Of a DNA stretch of 45,661 nt, positions 24,007 through 31,986 are shown in pieces. The translations under genes were made by a program, and so were the position numbers. Each line of letters starts with the position of its first letter. Position 1 is the first letter of the stretch. The notes under the pieces were generated by a model. It saw nothing but the letters and a program-made list of their open reading frames with translations, was not told the DNA's origin and did no database searches. Source of the stretch: Avimonas intestinalis (lineage in GTDB: Bacteria; Bacillota; Clostridia; Oscillospirales; Acutalibacteraceae); NCBI GenBank assembly GCA_904380375.1, contig CAJFID010000024.1, positions 1 to 45,661 on the forward strand, written 5' to 3'.

Positions 24007-25857
24007 ATGTGTGGATTTTGCGGGTTTACCGGGCAGGTCGTCAACCGGGAAGAGGTGCTGCGGGAGATGGCCGCGCAGATCACCCACCGCGGCCCGGACT
24101 CCGAGGGGTACTATACCGCGGGCGAGGGGGCGGGCGACAGCGTCGCCATGGGGTTCCGTCGGCTGAGCATCATCGACCTGGAGGGCGGCAGCCAGCCGCT
24201 GTACAACGAGGACGGCACCCTGGTGCTGATGTTCAACGGCGAAATCTACAATTACCGCACCCTGCGGGAAGAGCTGCTGGAAAAGGGGCATGCCTTCTCC
24301 ACCCAGACCGACAGCGAGGTGCTGGTGCACGGGTTTGAGGAATGGGGCGAGGGGCTGCTGACCCGGCTGCGGGGGATGTTCGCCTTCGCCATCTGGAACA
24401 CACAGGACCATTCCCTCTTCCTGGCGCGGGATTATTTCGGCATCAAGCCCATGCACTACTGCCTGCTGCCGGACGGCCGGCTGCTCTGGGCCAGCGAGAT
24501 AAAATGCCTGTTCAAGCACCCGGACTTTGTCAAGGAGTTTAACGAGAAGGCACTCGACGGCTACCTTTCCTTCCAGTATTCCGTCCCGCGGGAGACCTTT
24601 TTCAAAAACGTCTACTGCCTGCGCCCCGCCCATTACCTGTGGTACCGGGAGGGCAAGGTGGAGGAGCAGCGGTACTGGGAGGCGGCCTTCCATCCCGACG
24701 AGGAGATGACGCTGGAACAGGCAGTCGACGAGATCGACCGCGCCTTCACCGACTCGGTGGAGGCCCACCGGATCAGCGATGTTGAGGTCGGCTGCTTTTT
24801 GTCCAGCGGGGTGGATTCCAGCTTCGTCGCCTCCTACTTCGGCGGGCAGAAGGCGTTCACCGTCGGGTTTGACAACGGCGGGCATTACAACGAAAGCACC
24901 TACGCCGCCGAGCTCGCGAAGGAGGTCGGCATTGATCACTACACCCATATCATCGGCGAGGAGGAATACTGGGGCTCGCTGGAAAAGGTGCAGTACCATC
25001 TGGACCAGCCGCTGGCCGACCCCTCCTGCATCGCGTTGTACTTTGTTTCCAAGCTGGCGGCGGAGCACGTCAAGGTGGTGCTCTCGGGCGAGGGGGCGGA
25101 TGAGCTGTTCGGCGGCTACCGGATCTACCACGAGCCCTATTCCCTGGCCAAATACCAGAAGCTTCCCCGCTGGCTGCGCAGGGGAGCGGCGGCGTTCGTC
25201 TCCCACCTGCCCGATTTCAAGGGCAAATCCTTCCTGATCCGGGGCAGCAAGACCCTTGAGGAGCGCTTCATCGGCAACGCCTACATGTTCGGCCAAAAGG
25301 AGAAGGCCCGCCTGCTCAAAAACATCCCGGCGACCGACCCGGCGGAAAAGACGGCGGAATTTTACGCCCGCTGCCAGGGGCAGGACGACGTGACCCGGAT
25401 GCAGTACCTCGACATCCACCGCTGGATGGTGGGGGATATCCTGCTCAAGGCCGACCGGATGAGCATGGCCCATTCGCTCGAGCTGCGGGTCCCCTTCCTA
25501 GATAAGGAGGTGTTCGCCGTCGCCTCCCGCATCCCGGTCAAGCACCGGATCGCGGGCGGGACCACCAAGTACGCTATGCGGCAGGCCGCCATGCGGCACA
25601 TCCCCGCCTCCGCCGCCAGCAAGCCCAAGCTCGGCTTCCCGGTGCCCATCCGGGTCTGGCTGCGGCAGGAAACGTATTACAGCCGCGTCAAGCAGGCGTT
25701 CACCTCCCCGACTGCCAACCGTTTCTTCCATACGGAGGAGCTGGTCAAGTTCCTGGACCAGCACTACCACGGCAAGAAGGACAACAGCCGTAAAATCTGG
25801 ACCATCTATATGTTCCTAGTCTGGTACGGCGTCTATTTCGGCAAAGATGCCGATTGA
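24007..25857 (+). CDS. asnB: Glutamine-hydrolysing asparagine synthetase
   Basis: A 616-residue AsnB. The N-terminal class II glutaminase domain starts MCGFCGF, with the cysteine directly after the initiator Met becoming the nucleophile, and has RGPDSEGYY and FNGEIYNYRTLREEL. The synthetase domain (about 230 onward) has the ATP-pyrophosphatase loop LSSGVDSSF (about 266-272), LSGEGADELFGGY and KADRMSMAHSLELRVPFLD. It makes asparagine from aspartate, glutamine and ATP in the cytoplasm. The start is fixed by the required Met-Cys; only a weak AAAGG is found upstream. It is monocistronic between its own promoter and a strong terminator. Confidence 0.95.
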   Translation: MCGFCGFTGQVVNREEVLREMAAQITHRGPDSEGYYTAGEGAGDSVAMGFRRLSIIDLEGGSQPLYNEDGTLVLMFNGEIYNYRTLREELLEKGHAFSTQTDSEVLVHGFEEWGEGLLTRLRGMFAFAIWNTQDHSLFLARDYFGIKPMHYCLLPDGRLLWASEIKCLFKHPDFVKEFNEKALDGYLSFQYSVPRETFFKNVYCLRPAHYLWYREGKVEEQRYWEAAFHPDEEMTLEQAVDEIDRAFTDSVEAHRISDVEVGCFLSSGVDSSFVASYFGGQKAFTVGFDNGGHYNESTYAAELAKEVGIDHYTHIIGEEEYWGSLEKVQYHLDQPLADPSCIALYFVSKLAAEHVKVVLSGEGADELFGGYRIYHEPYSLAKYQKLPRWLRRGAAAFVSHLPDFKGKSFLIRGSKTLEERFIGNAYMFGQKEKARLLKNIPATDPAEKTAEFYARCQGQDDVTRMQYLDIHRWMVGDILLKADRMSMAHSLELRVPFLDKEVFAVASRIPVKHRIAGGTTKYAMRQAAMRHIPASAASKPKLGFPVPIRVWLRQETYYSRVKQAFTSPTANRFFHTEELVKFLDQHYHGKKDNSRKIWTIYMFLVWYGVYFGKDAD

Positions 25858-25960
25858 AGCGGGGCCTCTTTTCCTATTCCTACTGGCCTGTTCCCCTGTT
25901 TTTCCGCCCTTTGGAAAGGGGCGGGCGTAAGCCCTGGACAGCCTCGTTGGACAACCTGCA

Positions 25961-25995
25961 GCCTCCCGGAAACCGGGAGGCCTTTTTTTATTTTT
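25961..25995 (+). terminator. Terminator of asnB
   Basis: GCCTCCCGG-AAA-CCGGGAGGC (25961-25981) followed by CTTTTTTTATTTTT. Confidence 0.92.
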
Positions 25996-26109
25996 GCCGC
26001 GCTTTGGATGCGTTTCCGGACGCATCCTGGACAGGACGGGCAGACCCGTTTCGACAGCCTCCGGAAAATATCCGCCGGGCAGGTTTACGCCGCCTCCCGC
26101 AAAAATATA

Positions 26110-26138
26110 TTGACAGCAGGGCGCTCTTTTGCTATGAT
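26110..26138 (+). promoter_or_regulatory. Sigma-A promoter of the GntR-ABC operon
   Basis: TTGACA (26110-26115), exactly 17 bases, TATGAT (26133-26138), immediately followed by the operator at 26139-26166. Confidence 0.85.
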
Positions 26139-26166
26139 CTATGTGTACTATTTTGAGTAATACAGT
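26139..26166 (+). promoter_or_regulatory. GntR (YtrA-type) operator at transcription start
   Basis: The dyad TGTACTAT-N5-GTAATACA covers the expected start site, suggesting autorepression by the GntR protein encoded 38 bases downstream. A 24/28 match with the same position relative to its promoter is found at 20536-20563 on the other strand. Confidence 0.65.
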
Positions 26167-26203
26167 TTGCTGTTTCCTGCGATCCAAGGAAAGGAGGCCC
26201 GCC

Positions 26204-26737
26204 GTGTTCCGTATTGACGCCCTCTCACGGCAGCCGGTCTACGAGCAGATTATCGACCAGCTGGAACGGCTGGTGCTCGCCGGCGTTATCAAGCCGGGGG
26301 AACAGATCCCCTCGGTCCGCAGCCTGTCCGTCCAGCTTTCGATCAACCCCAACACCATCCAGAAGGCGTATGCCGAGCTGGACCGCCGGGGCATCCTCTG
26401 TTCGGTGCCCGGGCGGGGCTGCTATATCTCGGAAAACGCCCGCGCCCTGCTGGCGGAGTACCGCCGCCGGGACCTTGGCCAAATTGAGGAGCTCTCCCGC
26501 GGGCTGGCGCTTGCCGGCATTGAAAAGGGGGAGGCCATCGCCGCGGTCGAGCGGGGCTACCAGGCCCCTCCGTCCGCCTGGGCCCCGGCTAAGGACGGAG
26601 CGGGCGCGCCGGCCGCCGCTCCCCCGGACGCCGCGCCGAAAGCGCCGGGACAGGAAACCGCCCCAGGCCATGAGCCAGAACAAGAACCGGAAACCAAACG
26701 GGGAACAGAACCTTCGGAAAGGCGGGAAGAGGGATGA
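26204..26737 (+). CDS. GntR-family regulator (YtrA subfamily)
   Basis: A 177-residue repressor. The GntR winged helix occupies residues 1-75: SRQPVYEQIIDQLERLVLAG, PGEQIPSVRSLSVQLSINPNTIQKAYAEL-type helices, then a wing RRGILCSVPGRGCYIS. A short helical dimer segment follows (LLAEYRRRDLGQIEELSRGL). As in YtrA-type members no large ligand domain is present. Residues about 125-177 form an unusual Pro/Ala/Glu-rich tail. The start is GTG at 26204, 6 bases after AAAGGAGG. The gene overlaps the ABC ATPase gene by ATGA. In this subfamily the regulator represses the linked transporter until cell-wall antibiotics or peptides are sensed; the inducer here is unknown. Confidence 0.92.
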   Translation: MFRIDALSRQPVYEQIIDQLERLVLAGVIKPGEQIPSVRSLSVQLSINPNTIQKAYAELDRRGILCSVPGRGCYISENARALLAEYRRRDLGQIEELSRGLALAGIEKGEAIAAVERGYQAPPSAWAPAKDGAGAPAAAPPDAAPKAPGQETAPGHEPEQEPETKRGTEPSERREEG

Positions 26738-27672
26738 TCCAAACCGAAAACCTGGTCAAGCGCTTCGGGGACTTCACGGCTCTGAACGGCATCACCTGCA
26801 CCATCCCGGCCGGCTGCGTATACGGGCTGGTCGGCTCCAACGGCGCGGGGAAATCCACCTTTCTCCGGCTGGTCAACGGCGTCTACCGGGCGGACCAGGG
26901 CGCCGTCTTCATCGACGGGGAGCCGGCCTACGAAAACCCCCGGGTCAAGCAGCGGGCCGCCTATGTGCCGGACGACCTGTATTTCCTGCCCGGCGCCAGC
27001 CTAAACCGGATGGCCAAGCTGTACGCAGCGGCCTATCCCGCCTTTGACGGGGAGCGCTACCGCTCGCTGGTGCGCACCTTCCGCCTTAGCCCCGCCAAGC
27101 CCCTGGGCAGCTTCTCCAAGGGGATGAAGCGGCAGGCCGCCATCCTGCTGGCCCTGTCCTGCCGGGCGGAATACCTGTTCTTTGACGAGACCTTTGACGG
27201 GCTCGACCCCGTGATGCGCAACCTGGTCAAAAGCCTGATCTGCGGCGACGTGCTGGAGCGGGGGGCCACCGCCATCATCGCCTCCCACTCCCTGCGGGAG
27301 CTGGAGGACACCTGCGACCAGCTCGCCCTGCTCCATCAGGGAGGGATCGTGCTGGAAAGCGACGTGCAGAACCTCAAGACCTCGCTGTTCAAGATCCAGG
27401 TCGCCTTCACGCGGGAGTACGACCGCTCCCTGTTCACCGGCTTTGACGTGCTGCACTTTTCCAAGCGGGGCTCGGTTTCCAACCTCATCGTGCGGGGGGA
27501 CCGGGAGCAGGCGGTCGCCTGGCTGCGCGCCCAGCAGCCGGCGGTCCTAGACGTGCTGCCGCTGACGCTTGAGGAAGTGTTCACCTATGAGATGGAGGCG
27601 CTCGGCTATTCGTTTTCCAGCGAACCGCCGGAGGGCCCGGCGAATACGGCGGAAGGGGGGCGGGGTCAATGA
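26734..27672 (+). CDS. ABC transporter ATP-binding protein
   Basis: A 312-residue ABC-2-type ATPase. Walker A is GSNGAGKS (34-41), the signature region SFSKGMKRQ is near 127-134 (a diverged SGGQ with SKGM, common in this exporter class), and Walker B FFDETFDGLDP is near 150-160. The switch histidine is in SHSLREL. A C-terminal domain of about 90 residues follows. It is translationally coupled to the regulator (ATGA) and to the permease (ATGA), so the three proteins form one unit at the cytoplasmic membrane. Likely role: export or membrane-protein remodelling in response to an envelope-active compound. Confidence 0.93.
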   Translation: MIQTENLVKRFGDFTALNGITCTIPAGCVYGLVGSNGAGKSTFLRLVNGVYRADQGAVFIDGEPAYENPRVKQRAAYVPDDLYFLPGASLNRMAKLYAAAYPAFDGERYRSLVRTFRLSPAKPLGSFSKGMKRQAAILLALSCRAEYLFFDETFDGLDPVMRNLVKSLICGDVLERGATAIIASHSLRELEDTCDQLALLHQGGIVLESDVQNLKTSLFKIQVAFTREYDRSLFTGFDVLHFSKRGSVSNLIVRGDREQAVAWLRAQQPAVLDVLPLTLEEVFTYEMEALGYSFSSEPPEGPANTAEGGRGQ

Positions 27673-29849
27673 GCGGGCAGAACCAGACGAAATCCTTGGC
27701 CAAAACCTATGCGGATCCCCGGATGTTTTGGGAGGGGATGCGGCAGCTGCGGGTCCTCGGCGTGCTGTACCTGGTGCTGCTTGAGGTGGCGGTCCTTCTC
27801 CTCTGCTACGAGGAAGTCGGCCGGTATACCTATCCGTATTCCTATTCTTACGCCTACTCCCAAGAAACGATCACCGTCTCCTTTTCCAACTTCACGGCGC
27901 TGATCCCCCTTGCGGGGATGGCGGCGGCCATACTGATGACCTTGTACCTCTTCCGCTTCCAAAACCGGCGGGAGAGCGCAGACTTTTACCACGCGCTGCC
28001 CAACACCCGCGGGAGCCTGTTTACCAGCTTTTTCGCCGCCGTGCTGGCCTGGGTATGGATCGGCGTAATCTTAGCCGCCGTGACCGCGGTGGTAGGGCTG
28101 TACCTGTTCTGCCACACGGCGCTGGTCGATTTCCCCTCGGCGGCGGAGGTCGCCTCATGCCTGTTCTTCGCGATGGCCTCGGGGCTGTTCAGCGCCGCCG
28201 TCACCGCCCTGGCGATGGCCTTTACTGGCACCCTGCTGTCCAACGTCCTGGTCACAGCGATGTTCGCCGCCGGCCCCCGCCTGCTGACGCTGGTGTACTT
28301 TGAGCTGCTGGGAAGCGTCGTCCCCGTCCTGCCGCCGATGGGCGACAACTCCCTGTTTGACCTGCACTACAACCCGTTTTTCTTCCCCTTCTCCAACTTC
28401 AATGCGAACGTTTCCGACATCGTGACCGCTGCGCTGTATTCCCTGGTTGTCGGCGCGGTCTATGCGGTGCTGGCCTGCCTGGTCTTCCGCCGCCGGCGCA
28501 GCGAGATCGCGGGGCAGGCCGCGCCCAACCGGATTTTGCAGGCCGTTTTCCGGCTGACGATCTCCATGCTCATCTGCCTGATTCCCTGCGCCGGCATCGT
28601 AGGCGGCGGCTTAGGCGGCTTTGAGTGCTTGGTCTATTACCTGATCGCCCTGACCGTCTATTTCCTGTACGAGCTCCTGACCACCCGCAAGGTGCGCAAC
28701 CTCTGGAAGGCGGTGCCGTCCCTCGGTATCCTGCTGGTTCTCAACGCCGCCTTTATCGGCAGCTTTTCCGTCCTCAAATCGGTCGTCAACGCCCGGCTCC
28801 CGACGGCCGACCAGATCCGCAGCGTCACCTTCCACATGGACCAATACACCGACAGCTATCTGGACGCCCGCGCCGGCAATGTGGCGCTTGAGGACGCCTC
28901 CGTCCGCCGGCTGGTGGCCGACCGCCTGCGGATCCAAGTCACCGGCCAGGGAGCAACCTATTGGGGGGACGGCACCCGGCAGATGGTGGTCGACATCCGC
29001 ACCGATTCCGGCACCATCACCCGCCGACTGTCCTTCCAGTATGGGGAGACCCAGCAGATCCTCCAAGAGATGCAGGAAAGCGAACAGTACCAGGCTGCGT
29101 ACATGAACCTCCCCCCGATCAGCGATTCCTTTTCCTTCAACGTGGCCGATTGCAGCACGGCGCAGTGCGCCGCCCTATATGAGCGTCTGAAAGAGGACAT
29201 CGCGGCGATGGGGTTTGACGCGTGGTACAGCCTGGTCAACGGCGCTACCGAATACGACAACGCGGCCATCTGGAGCAATGCCGACGGCGACGTTTTCCTG
29301 TCGACCCGGGTGTATTTGTCGGGGGATGTCGGCTCGGAGTTCTACTCCAACAGCTTCCCCCTGTCCACCCTCCTGCCCCGGACGACCGAGCTGTACCTGA
29401 AGTACCGGGCCGAGGATATCATCGACGTGCAGGCCCTGCGGGATGAGGTGTTTTCCCGTTGGTACTCGATTTCGGTTTCGGGGCTCCATCTCTCCGACGG
29501 GGAGTCGGACGACGCCATCGTCAACTTCGACACCTCGGCCTTCTCCGAGGTGGGATACAAGAGGGCGGAGGCCTTCATCAACGAGCTGCTCGACCGGTAT
29601 GAGGAAAACCGGGGGACGCCGGTTGACCTGAGCCAGCCGGTCTACGCCCTCGACATCTCCTGGGAATTCCCGGTGATCTACGTCAATGTCGAAAAGGACA
29701 TGGTGCCCGATTTTCCCATTGAGGAGCTTTACGAGTACTATGTGGAGGCCCCAGCCACCGACGGCGCATCCGAGCAAGCCACCGGTGAGGATCTCGCGGC
29801 TTTCGCCACAGCCCCGGCGGCCACTACCGCCCCCGACCCGGCGGCATAA
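27669..29849 (+). CDS. ABC-2 type permease with large C-terminal soluble domain
   Basis: A 726-residue partner of the preceding ATPase. Residues about 30-380 contain six to eight membrane helices (LGVLYLVLLEVAVLLLCY, ALIPLAGMAAAILMTLYLF, LAWVWIGVILAAVTAVVGLY, VVGAVYAVLACLVF, MLICLIPCAGIVGGG, LVYYLIALTVYFLYELL, LGILLVLNAAFIGSF). The first loop is Tyr/Ser-rich (TYPYSYSYAYSQ). Residues about 385-715 form a soluble domain with no membrane helix, likely on the outer face, of no recognised family (FHMDQYTDSYLDARAGN, VADCSTAQCAALYERL). Stop/start overlap with the ATPase gene indicates coupled translation. The soluble domain is much larger than in YtrC/YtrD-type permeases and may bind the substrate or inducer. 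Confidence 0.88.
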   Translation: MSGQNQTKSLAKTYADPRMFWEGMRQLRVLGVLYLVLLEVAVLLLCYEEVGRYTYPYSYSYAYSQETITVSFSNFTALIPLAGMAAAILMTLYLFRFQNRRESADFYHALPNTRGSLFTSFFAAVLAWVWIGVILAAVTAVVGLYLFCHTALVDFPSAAEVASCLFFAMASGLFSAAVTALAMAFTGTLLSNVLVTAMFAAGPRLLTLVYFELLGSVVPVLPPMGDNSLFDLHYNPFFFPFSNFNANVSDIVTAALYSLVVGAVYAVLACLVFRRRRSEIAGQAAPNRILQAVFRLTISMLICLIPCAGIVGGGLGGFECLVYYLIALTVYFLYELLTTRKVRNLWKAVPSLGILLVLNAAFIGSFSVLKSVVNARLPTADQIRSVTFHMDQYTDSYLDARAGNVALEDASVRRLVADRLRIQVTGQGATYWGDGTRQMVVDIRTDSGTITRRLSFQYGETQQILQEMQESEQYQAAYMNLPPISDSFSFNVADCSTAQCAALYERLKEDIAAMGFDAWYSLVNGATEYDNAAIWSNADGDVFLSTRVYLSGDVGSEFYSNSFPLSTLLPRTTELYLKYRAEDIIDVQALRDEVFSRWYSISVSGLHLSDGESDDAIVNFDTSAFSEVGYKRAEAFINELLDRYEENRGTPVDLSQPVYALDISWEFPVIYVNVEKDMVPDFPIEELYEYYVEAPATDGASEQATGEDLAAFATAPAATTAPDPAA

Positions 29850-30069
29850 TCCCCAAGCCATTAAGCGCTTGGCGCCTTCTGGCGCCCCTCGCCGTACAAG
29901 CCGTCGGGCAGGCAGGATCTGTAGCCGGGTTTGCATATTCCCGCAGCATGAAACGGCACGAAAGATGAGAAAAGCGGGTGGCCCGCAGTCTGTCCTGCGT
30001 CCACAGCCGGGCCGTCATGGTTCCCGGCAGCGGCAGGTTTAGGCTTCCGGCTTTGGAAAACGTGCAAAG

Positions 30070-30109
30070 CAAGAGGACGGCAGGCAAATAGCTGCCGTCC
30101 TCTTGTTTT
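30070..30109 (+). terminator. Terminator downstream of the ABC operon
   Basis: CAAGAGGACGGCAG (30070-30083) pairs with CTGCCGTCCTCTTG (30092-30105), then TTTTG. It lies 220 bases after the permease stop; 29850-30069 shows no gene. Confidence 0.85.
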
Positions 30110-30286
30110 GCACTGCCGGTTCTCCTGGCTTAACAAATGCCCTGCCCCGTCCCCATTCTTTCTCTATGACTACGGCCGTGACTGTGCCAATGCTGTTCAG
30201 CTTGCCGATATTATGACAAGGCCCCGCCCTCTCCGCTCCCCTCCGGCCCGCCCGGGGCAGGCAAAACCGCTGCATCAGCATATCAC

Positions 30287-30327
30287 AAAGGGATCGCTGC
30301 AAAAGAGGCTTTGCAGCGATCCCTTTT
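30287..30327. terminator. Strong terminator, probably bidirectional
   Basis: AAAGGGATCGCTGCAAA (30287-30303) pairs with the right arm from about 30310, followed by CCCTTTTTATG on the plus strand. On the minus strand it is 90 bases past the end of the truncated gene at 30417. Confidence 0.8.
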
Positions 30328-30416
30328 TATGTTGGTTTATGCCTTTGCGCCATCGTTCCACTGGGCGAGGGATCCGGCACCGTCCCCGTCCGGGGAGCGC
30401 CAGCCAGGCAGCCCTC

Positions 30417-30718
30417 TTACTTTTGGGGATTCCCCTTGCGCTTCTTGAGTACGAGGACCACGGCGACGATTACCGCGGCGGCTACAACAACCGCCGCCGC
30501 AACGATCACCGGCACGGGGTTGAACCCCCCGTCCTCCTCTTCGTCCTCGTCCACCGTCAGCACCGCACCAACAAACGGGCCATTCTCGCCGAAGAACGTC
30601 TCTATCTTGGCGTTGCAGTCCTCAACCGATTCAAAGTCAAAGGAGAGGGTGACAGTATCGTAGTCGGAACCCGCGTTTCCCTTTAGCGAGATTTCCCTCG
30701 CCTTCCAGCCTACAGGCC
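30417..30718 (-). pseudogene. C-terminal fragment of a membrane-anchored protein
   Basis: About 100 codons read as a sensible protein end: TVTLSFDFESVEDCNAKIETF, an acidic stretch DEDEEEDGG, a membrane helix VPVIVAAAVVVAAAVIVAVV and the basic stop-transfer KKRKGNPQK. This layout resembles the C-terminus of LppM/DUF3153-like surface lipoproteins. Upstream in the same frame the sequence becomes Arg/Cys-rich and implausible, with no start or ribosome binding site, and it runs into the UroD-family gene on the other strand. The N-terminal signal and most of the domain are therefore missing; a decayed gene is the simplest reading. Confidence 0.55.
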
Positions 30719-30845
30719 TCCTTGAGCACCGCCTTAACCGGCCGGCTTTGCAAGCGAACCGGTGCGGGGCTTGTACGCGCCTGCATCCTCTGGTACAACG
30801 CGGGCAGAATCGCCGCCTGCTGCAAGAAAGGGGTTTCAGCCAACA

Positions 30846-31913
30846 ATGAGTCCAATGACGACAAAGGAACGGGTAACCCGCATGTTTGAACATCGGGAGG
30901 CCGACCGGGTACCGGTGATCGACAGGCCCTGGCAAGGGACGCTCAACCGCTGGCACCGGGAGGGAATGCCGGCCAGCATAGACTGGCGCGATTATTTTGA
31001 TATCGACAAGTGCGAGTGCATCAACATCGATATCAGCCCCCGATACGAGCACCGCATCCTAGAGGAAACCGACCGCTACGTCATCCAGACTTCGCCCTGG
31101 GGGGTGACCACCAAGGACCTCAAGGAAGAGGACGCTACGCCGGAGTTCCTGGATTTCACCATCACCACGCCGGAAAAGTGGGAAGAGGCCAAGGCCCGTA
31201 TGACGGTGGACAGGGACCGCATCGACTGGGCCTACCTTCAGGAGAACTACCCCCGCTGGAAGGCGGAGGGGCGCTGGATCCAGGCCGGCTTCTGGTTCGG
31301 CTTTGACGTCACCCATTCCTGGATGTGCGGCACCGAGACGCTGCTGATCGCGCTGATGGAGGAGCCGGAGTGGGTCAAGGACATGTTCAACACCTACCTG
31401 GACCGCTCAATCGCCCATTTCGACATGCTGTGGGACGCCGGGTATACCGTGGACAGCATTTTCTGGTACGACGACATGGGCTATAAGGGGACGCCCTTCT
31501 TCTCGGAGGCGACCTACCGCGAGCTGCTCCAGCCCGTGCACAAGCGGGCGGTGGACTGGGCGCATGCCCACGGCATCCGGGCGCACCTGCATTCCTGCGG
31601 GGATATCATGCCGCTGATCCCGGCAATCCTCGAAACCGGGGTGGACGCGCTCAACCCCATTGAGATCAAGGCCGGCAAGGATATCTATAAGCTGAAGAAG
31701 GAATACGGCGACCGTCTGGTCCTCCACGGCGGCGTGGACGCCTCCCGGATGGACCGCCGGGACGAGGTGCTGCCGCTGCTGGAGCAGCTGCTGCCCGTGG
31801 TCAAGGAAAACGGCGGCTATATCTTCTCCTCCGACCACTCAATCCCCAACGCGGTGAGCCTGGATACCTACCAGGCCATTATTGACACAGTCAAAAAACA
31901 CGGCGCGTATTGA
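30846..31913 (+). CDS. UroD-family protein, diverged metal site (1)
   Basis: A 355-residue TIM-barrel protein of the UroD/MtaA superfamily. It has TTKERVTRMFEHREADRVPV at the start, FWYDDMGYKGTPFFS, the H-x-C element HLHSCGDIMPL, and LHGGVDASRMDRRDEV. The third ligand cysteine of MtaA-type enzymes is absent: the matching region reads SSDHSIPNAV. The zinc site is thus incomplete, or uses Asp/His as in many uncharacterised members. AAAGGGG lies 12 bases before the ATG at 30846; a second ATG at 30855 is possible. It is followed 73 bases later by another family member on the same strand, probably in one operon. Substrate unknown; demethylase/methyltransferase roles are possible. Confidence 0.83.
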   Translation: MSPMTTKERVTRMFEHREADRVPVIDRPWQGTLNRWHREGMPASIDWRDYFDIDKCECINIDISPRYEHRILEETDRYVIQTSPWGVTTKDLKEEDATPEFLDFTITTPEKWEEAKARMTVDRDRIDWAYLQENYPRWKAEGRWIQAGFWFGFDVTHSWMCGTETLLIALMEEPEWVKDMFNTYLDRSIAHFDMLWDAGYTVDSIFWYDDMGYKGTPFFSEATYRELLQPVHKRAVDWAHAHGIRAHLHSCGDIMPLIPAILETGVDALNPIEIKAGKDIYKLKKEYGDRLVLHGGVDASRMDRRDEVLPLLEQLLPVVKENGGYIFSSDHSIPNAVSLDTYQAIIDTVKKHGAY

Positions 31914-31986
31914 TGCCCGGACGGCGTGCCGGGATGCGCAAGGACGCCGGCGCGCCGTCCACAGAATTTTTCCGGAGGTGCAACCG

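Noticed and set aside
23953..25473. 506-codon minus-strand frame opposite asnB
   Set aside because: A codon-bias shadow; asnB on the plus strand has every catalytic motif.
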